Shown here in pieces: positions 13,558-14,915 of a DNA stretch of 14,915 nt. This DNA is from Corynebacterium sp. (GTDB lineage Bacteria; Actinomycetota; Actinomycetes; Mycobacteriales; Mycobacteriaceae). The stretch is taken from the NCBI RefSeq assembly GCF_030530965.1, contig NZ_JAUMTY010000017.1:27414-42328 (forward strand), read 5' to 3'. Position numbers and translations under genes: made by a program. Every line of letters begins with the position of its first letter. Within the stretch, counting starts at the first letter, position 1. The notes under the pieces were generated by a model. The model had not been told where the DNA came from. It searched no databases and saw nothing but the letters and a program-made list of their open reading frames with translations.

Positions 13558-14649
13558 CTATGCGATCGGCCGATCGGTTGCCGAGTACTGCGACCACGAT
13601 CCGGGATATAACCGAGCCTGAATTCCTGCATGAGCCAACGCCACAATCTCATGAGTGGCGGTGACTCCGGAGCCGCAGTACACAATGGGCGATTCCGCCA
13701 ACGATTGCCCCTCCCCCTTTTCGACGCCAGCATCATTCAGACGGGACACAACCTGGTCTGGATCAAGGAAATACCCTTTATCGTCAACGAGATCGCCGTG
13801 GAAAAGGTTGAGAGCTCCTGGAATATGCCCAGCGCGACTATCGATCGGTTCATTATCCCCTCGGTAGCGTTCTGGTGCGCGAGCATCAATAACGACTCCC
13901 TCACCCGCGGCCGATGCCGCGGCATCGATAGAGACAAGCCATTCGCCGTTGAAAGGCTCTGCGGTAAAAGCTCCCGCTTCCTCAGGCTCGGTCACATCAT
14001 CACCATAATCAAGGAAGTGTTCAGCCACCTGCCCGCTCCCCTGCCCGTTCTCGTCGGTGTTATGCGCCTGTTCACAATACTCGATCCATGCGTTGAGACC
14101 TCCGTCCAAGACAGCGGCTCGATGTCCACTGGCCCGCAAGAGCCAAACTAACCTCGACGCAGATGCCCCGCCTGCATCGTCGTAAGCGACAACCACGGTG
14201 TCATCCGCGATTCCACTGACTTCCATGGCTGCAGCAAAGCTCTCCTCCAAGGGCAGTGGGTGCCTTCCTTCTTCTTTCGACGCCGGTCCGGCGAGCATAC
14301 TATCTAAATCGATGAAGACCGAGCCAGGGATGTGACCCTTCTTGTACGCGTCATATCCTGAACGTCCATCGAGGTACCACCTCACATCGGCAACAACGAC
14401 GGGGCATGAGGCCAAGGGTTGTGATCGGTATAGATCCTTAGCCTCCTCCTCTTCGCGAAGGTATTCCTCAAGACGACGGCGGTCTGCTTCAGAGAGATCA
14501 TCTGGATGGGCCAAGGCACGCTCGATCCATTCTGATTTCCGACGAGCAGCCTCTCGTTGGGCTTTTCGCTGATTTTCGTGGGCCGCGGAGTCGTGCTGGA
14601 GCTTTTGCAGTTCCTGAACGGAAACGACCCAAGGCAACTCATTGTTCAT
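13558..14649 (-). CDS. sseA: Tandem-rhodanese sulfurtransferase (thiosulfate/3-mercaptopyruvate type) with N-terminal insertion
   Basis: These enzymes move a sulfane sulfur from thiosulfate or 3-mercaptopyruvate to an acceptor through a cysteine persulfide. The first rhodanese domain (~5-190) has VVVADVRW at 84-91, GHIPGSVFIDLD at 105-116 and LDGGLNAW at 181-188; its catalytic-loop position is YDDAGG, without Cys, as is normal for the inactive first domain. The second (~235-363) has VVIDARAPERYRG, GHIPGALN and the active loop CGSGVTA with Cys325; this loop favours the mercaptopyruvate/thiosulfate class but does not fix the donor. The start was set at MNNELPW; a TTG 45 nt upstream is in frame but poor, and only GGGA precedes the ATG. 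Length is 363 residues against about 280 usually. Much of the excess is a highly charged, helix-prone stretch at ~18-80 lying between the first strand region and VVVADVRW. The symbol is by family, not certain orthology. Confidence 0.88.
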   Translation of the reverse strand: MNNELPWVVSVQELQKLQHDSAAHENQRKAQREAARRKSEWIERALAHPDDLSEADRRRLEEYLREEEEAKDLYRSQPLASCPVVVADVRWYLDGRSGYDAYKKGHIPGSVFIDLDSMLAGPASKEEGRHPLPLEESFAAAMEVSGIADDTVVVAYDDAGGASASRLVWLLRASGHRAAVLDGGLNAWIEYCEQAHNTDENGQGSGQVAEHFLDYGDDVTEPEEAGAFTAEPFNGEWLVSIDAAASAAGEGVVIDARAPERYRGDNEPIDSRAGHIPGALNLFHGDLVDDKGYFLDPDQVVSRLNDAGVEKGEGQSLAESPIVYCGSGVTATHEIVALAHAGIQARLYPGSWSQYSATDRPIA

Positions 14650-14730
14650 GATCCCATCGTACGAAATGGAACAGAACGGTGCGCTACCGATCAAGCGCGG
14701 AGTTAATAAGGATTGTTAGATCTCCCCCTG

Positions 14731-14749
14731 TGGCTCTATTTTGGCTCTA
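14731..14749. repeat. Tandem TGGCTCTA boxes with 11-bp period upstream of the sulfurtransferase
   Basis: TGGCTCTA occurs at 14731-14738 and again at 14742-14749. The 11-bp period places both copies on the same helix face, typical of sites for OmpR-type response regulators. They lie 82 bp before the sulfurtransferase start in a gap (14650-14854) with no other gene. The function is not established. Confidence 0.3.
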
Positions 14750-14854
14750 GTACCTCTCAAGGAACCATAAAATGCGAGGTCAGACCCATGTGACCAAAAC
14801 CACGTCTACCATTTTTTTGATACAAAATCACTGGTAAAACGCTAAAAAGACTAG

Positions 14855-14915
14855 TGCCCCGGGTGAGACTCGAACTCACACTGGACGGGTTTTGAATCCG
14901 TTGCCTCTGCCAATT
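14855..14915 (-). tRNA. tRNA with anticodon CAA (tRNA-Leu), 5' part missing
   Basis: The minus strand shows the 3' 61 nt of a tRNA. Present are the D-loop end AATTGGCAGAGGC, an anticodon arm with loop TTCAAAA and anticodon CAA at 14892-14894 (reads the Leu codon UUG), a T arm GTGAG-TTCGAGT-CTCAC (14879-14863), the acceptor strand CCGGGGC and discriminator A at 14855. CCA is not encoded (CTAG follows). The first ~15 nt lie beyond the right edge. Oddities: the region between the anticodon and T stems is only CCAGT, 5 nt, the class I size, while ordinary bacterial tRNA-Leu has a long variable arm; the innermost anticodon-stem pair is an A-C mismatch. The tRNA call is firm; the amino acid is assigned from the anticodon alone. 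Confidence 0.88.

Noticed and set aside
14800..14854. AT-rich stretch after the tRNA as its terminator
   Set aside because: There are T runs and a weak TGAT/ATCA fold on the minus strand, but no stable GC stem directly before a T tract, so I did not list a terminator.

Overview
The window carries a conserved stretch of an actinobacterial chromosome, most probably from a Corynebacterium. The evidence is the protein sequences themselves (UvrB beginning MAFAAEHP, a four-domain RpsA with an acidic tail, a PolA lacking the proofreading DxE motif, a corynebacterial PtsG-type EIIBCA) and the gene order polA-rpsA-ptsG-coaE-uvrB, which I recall from C. glutamicum. A three-gene lipid cluster of the mycobacterial fadA2/fabG4/htdX type sits inside that order. 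It hints at a lipid-handling Corynebacterium, but the species cannot be fixed from this sequence alone.

Layout from left to right: a 3'-truncated uvrB (-); coaE (-) with an unusual C-terminal extension of about 125 residues; a fadA2-like thiolase (-); and, divergent from it, fabG4 and htdX (+), which are separated by 1 nt. A long two-tier hairpin closes the convergent junction between htdX and ptsG (-). Upstream of ptsG lie a recognisable -10, GTCCGA boxes and a GlxR-like site, then the strong rpsA terminator. rpsA (-) follows with a leader of roughly 158 nt, then polA (-), a tandem-rhodanese sulfurtransferase (-) and the 3' part of a tRNA gene with anticodon CAA (-) cut by the right edge. 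No gene-free stretch exceeds 300 bases. The largest (10365-10655, 8620-8897 and 14650-14854) hold the regulatory elements listed.

Functionally this is housekeeping (nucleotide excision repair, CoA synthesis, DNA polymerase I, ribosomal protein S1, a tRNA) plus sugar uptake through the PTS and a self-contained beta-keto/beta-hydroxy acyl-CoA module (thiolase, ketoacyl reductase, hydratase). That module has its own divergent promoter region and is bounded on both sides by terminator-like hairpins, so it reads as a cassette set between ptsG and coaE.

I found no CRISPR array, transposase, phage gene, toxin-antitoxin pair or defence gene. The points most worth a second look are the class-I-shaped tRNA with a Leu anticodon, the CoaE extension, the layered ptsG control region, a plus-strand terminator with no gene in front of it, and the divergent palindrome between fadA and fabG. 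All calls are by reading the sequence. No database search was run.
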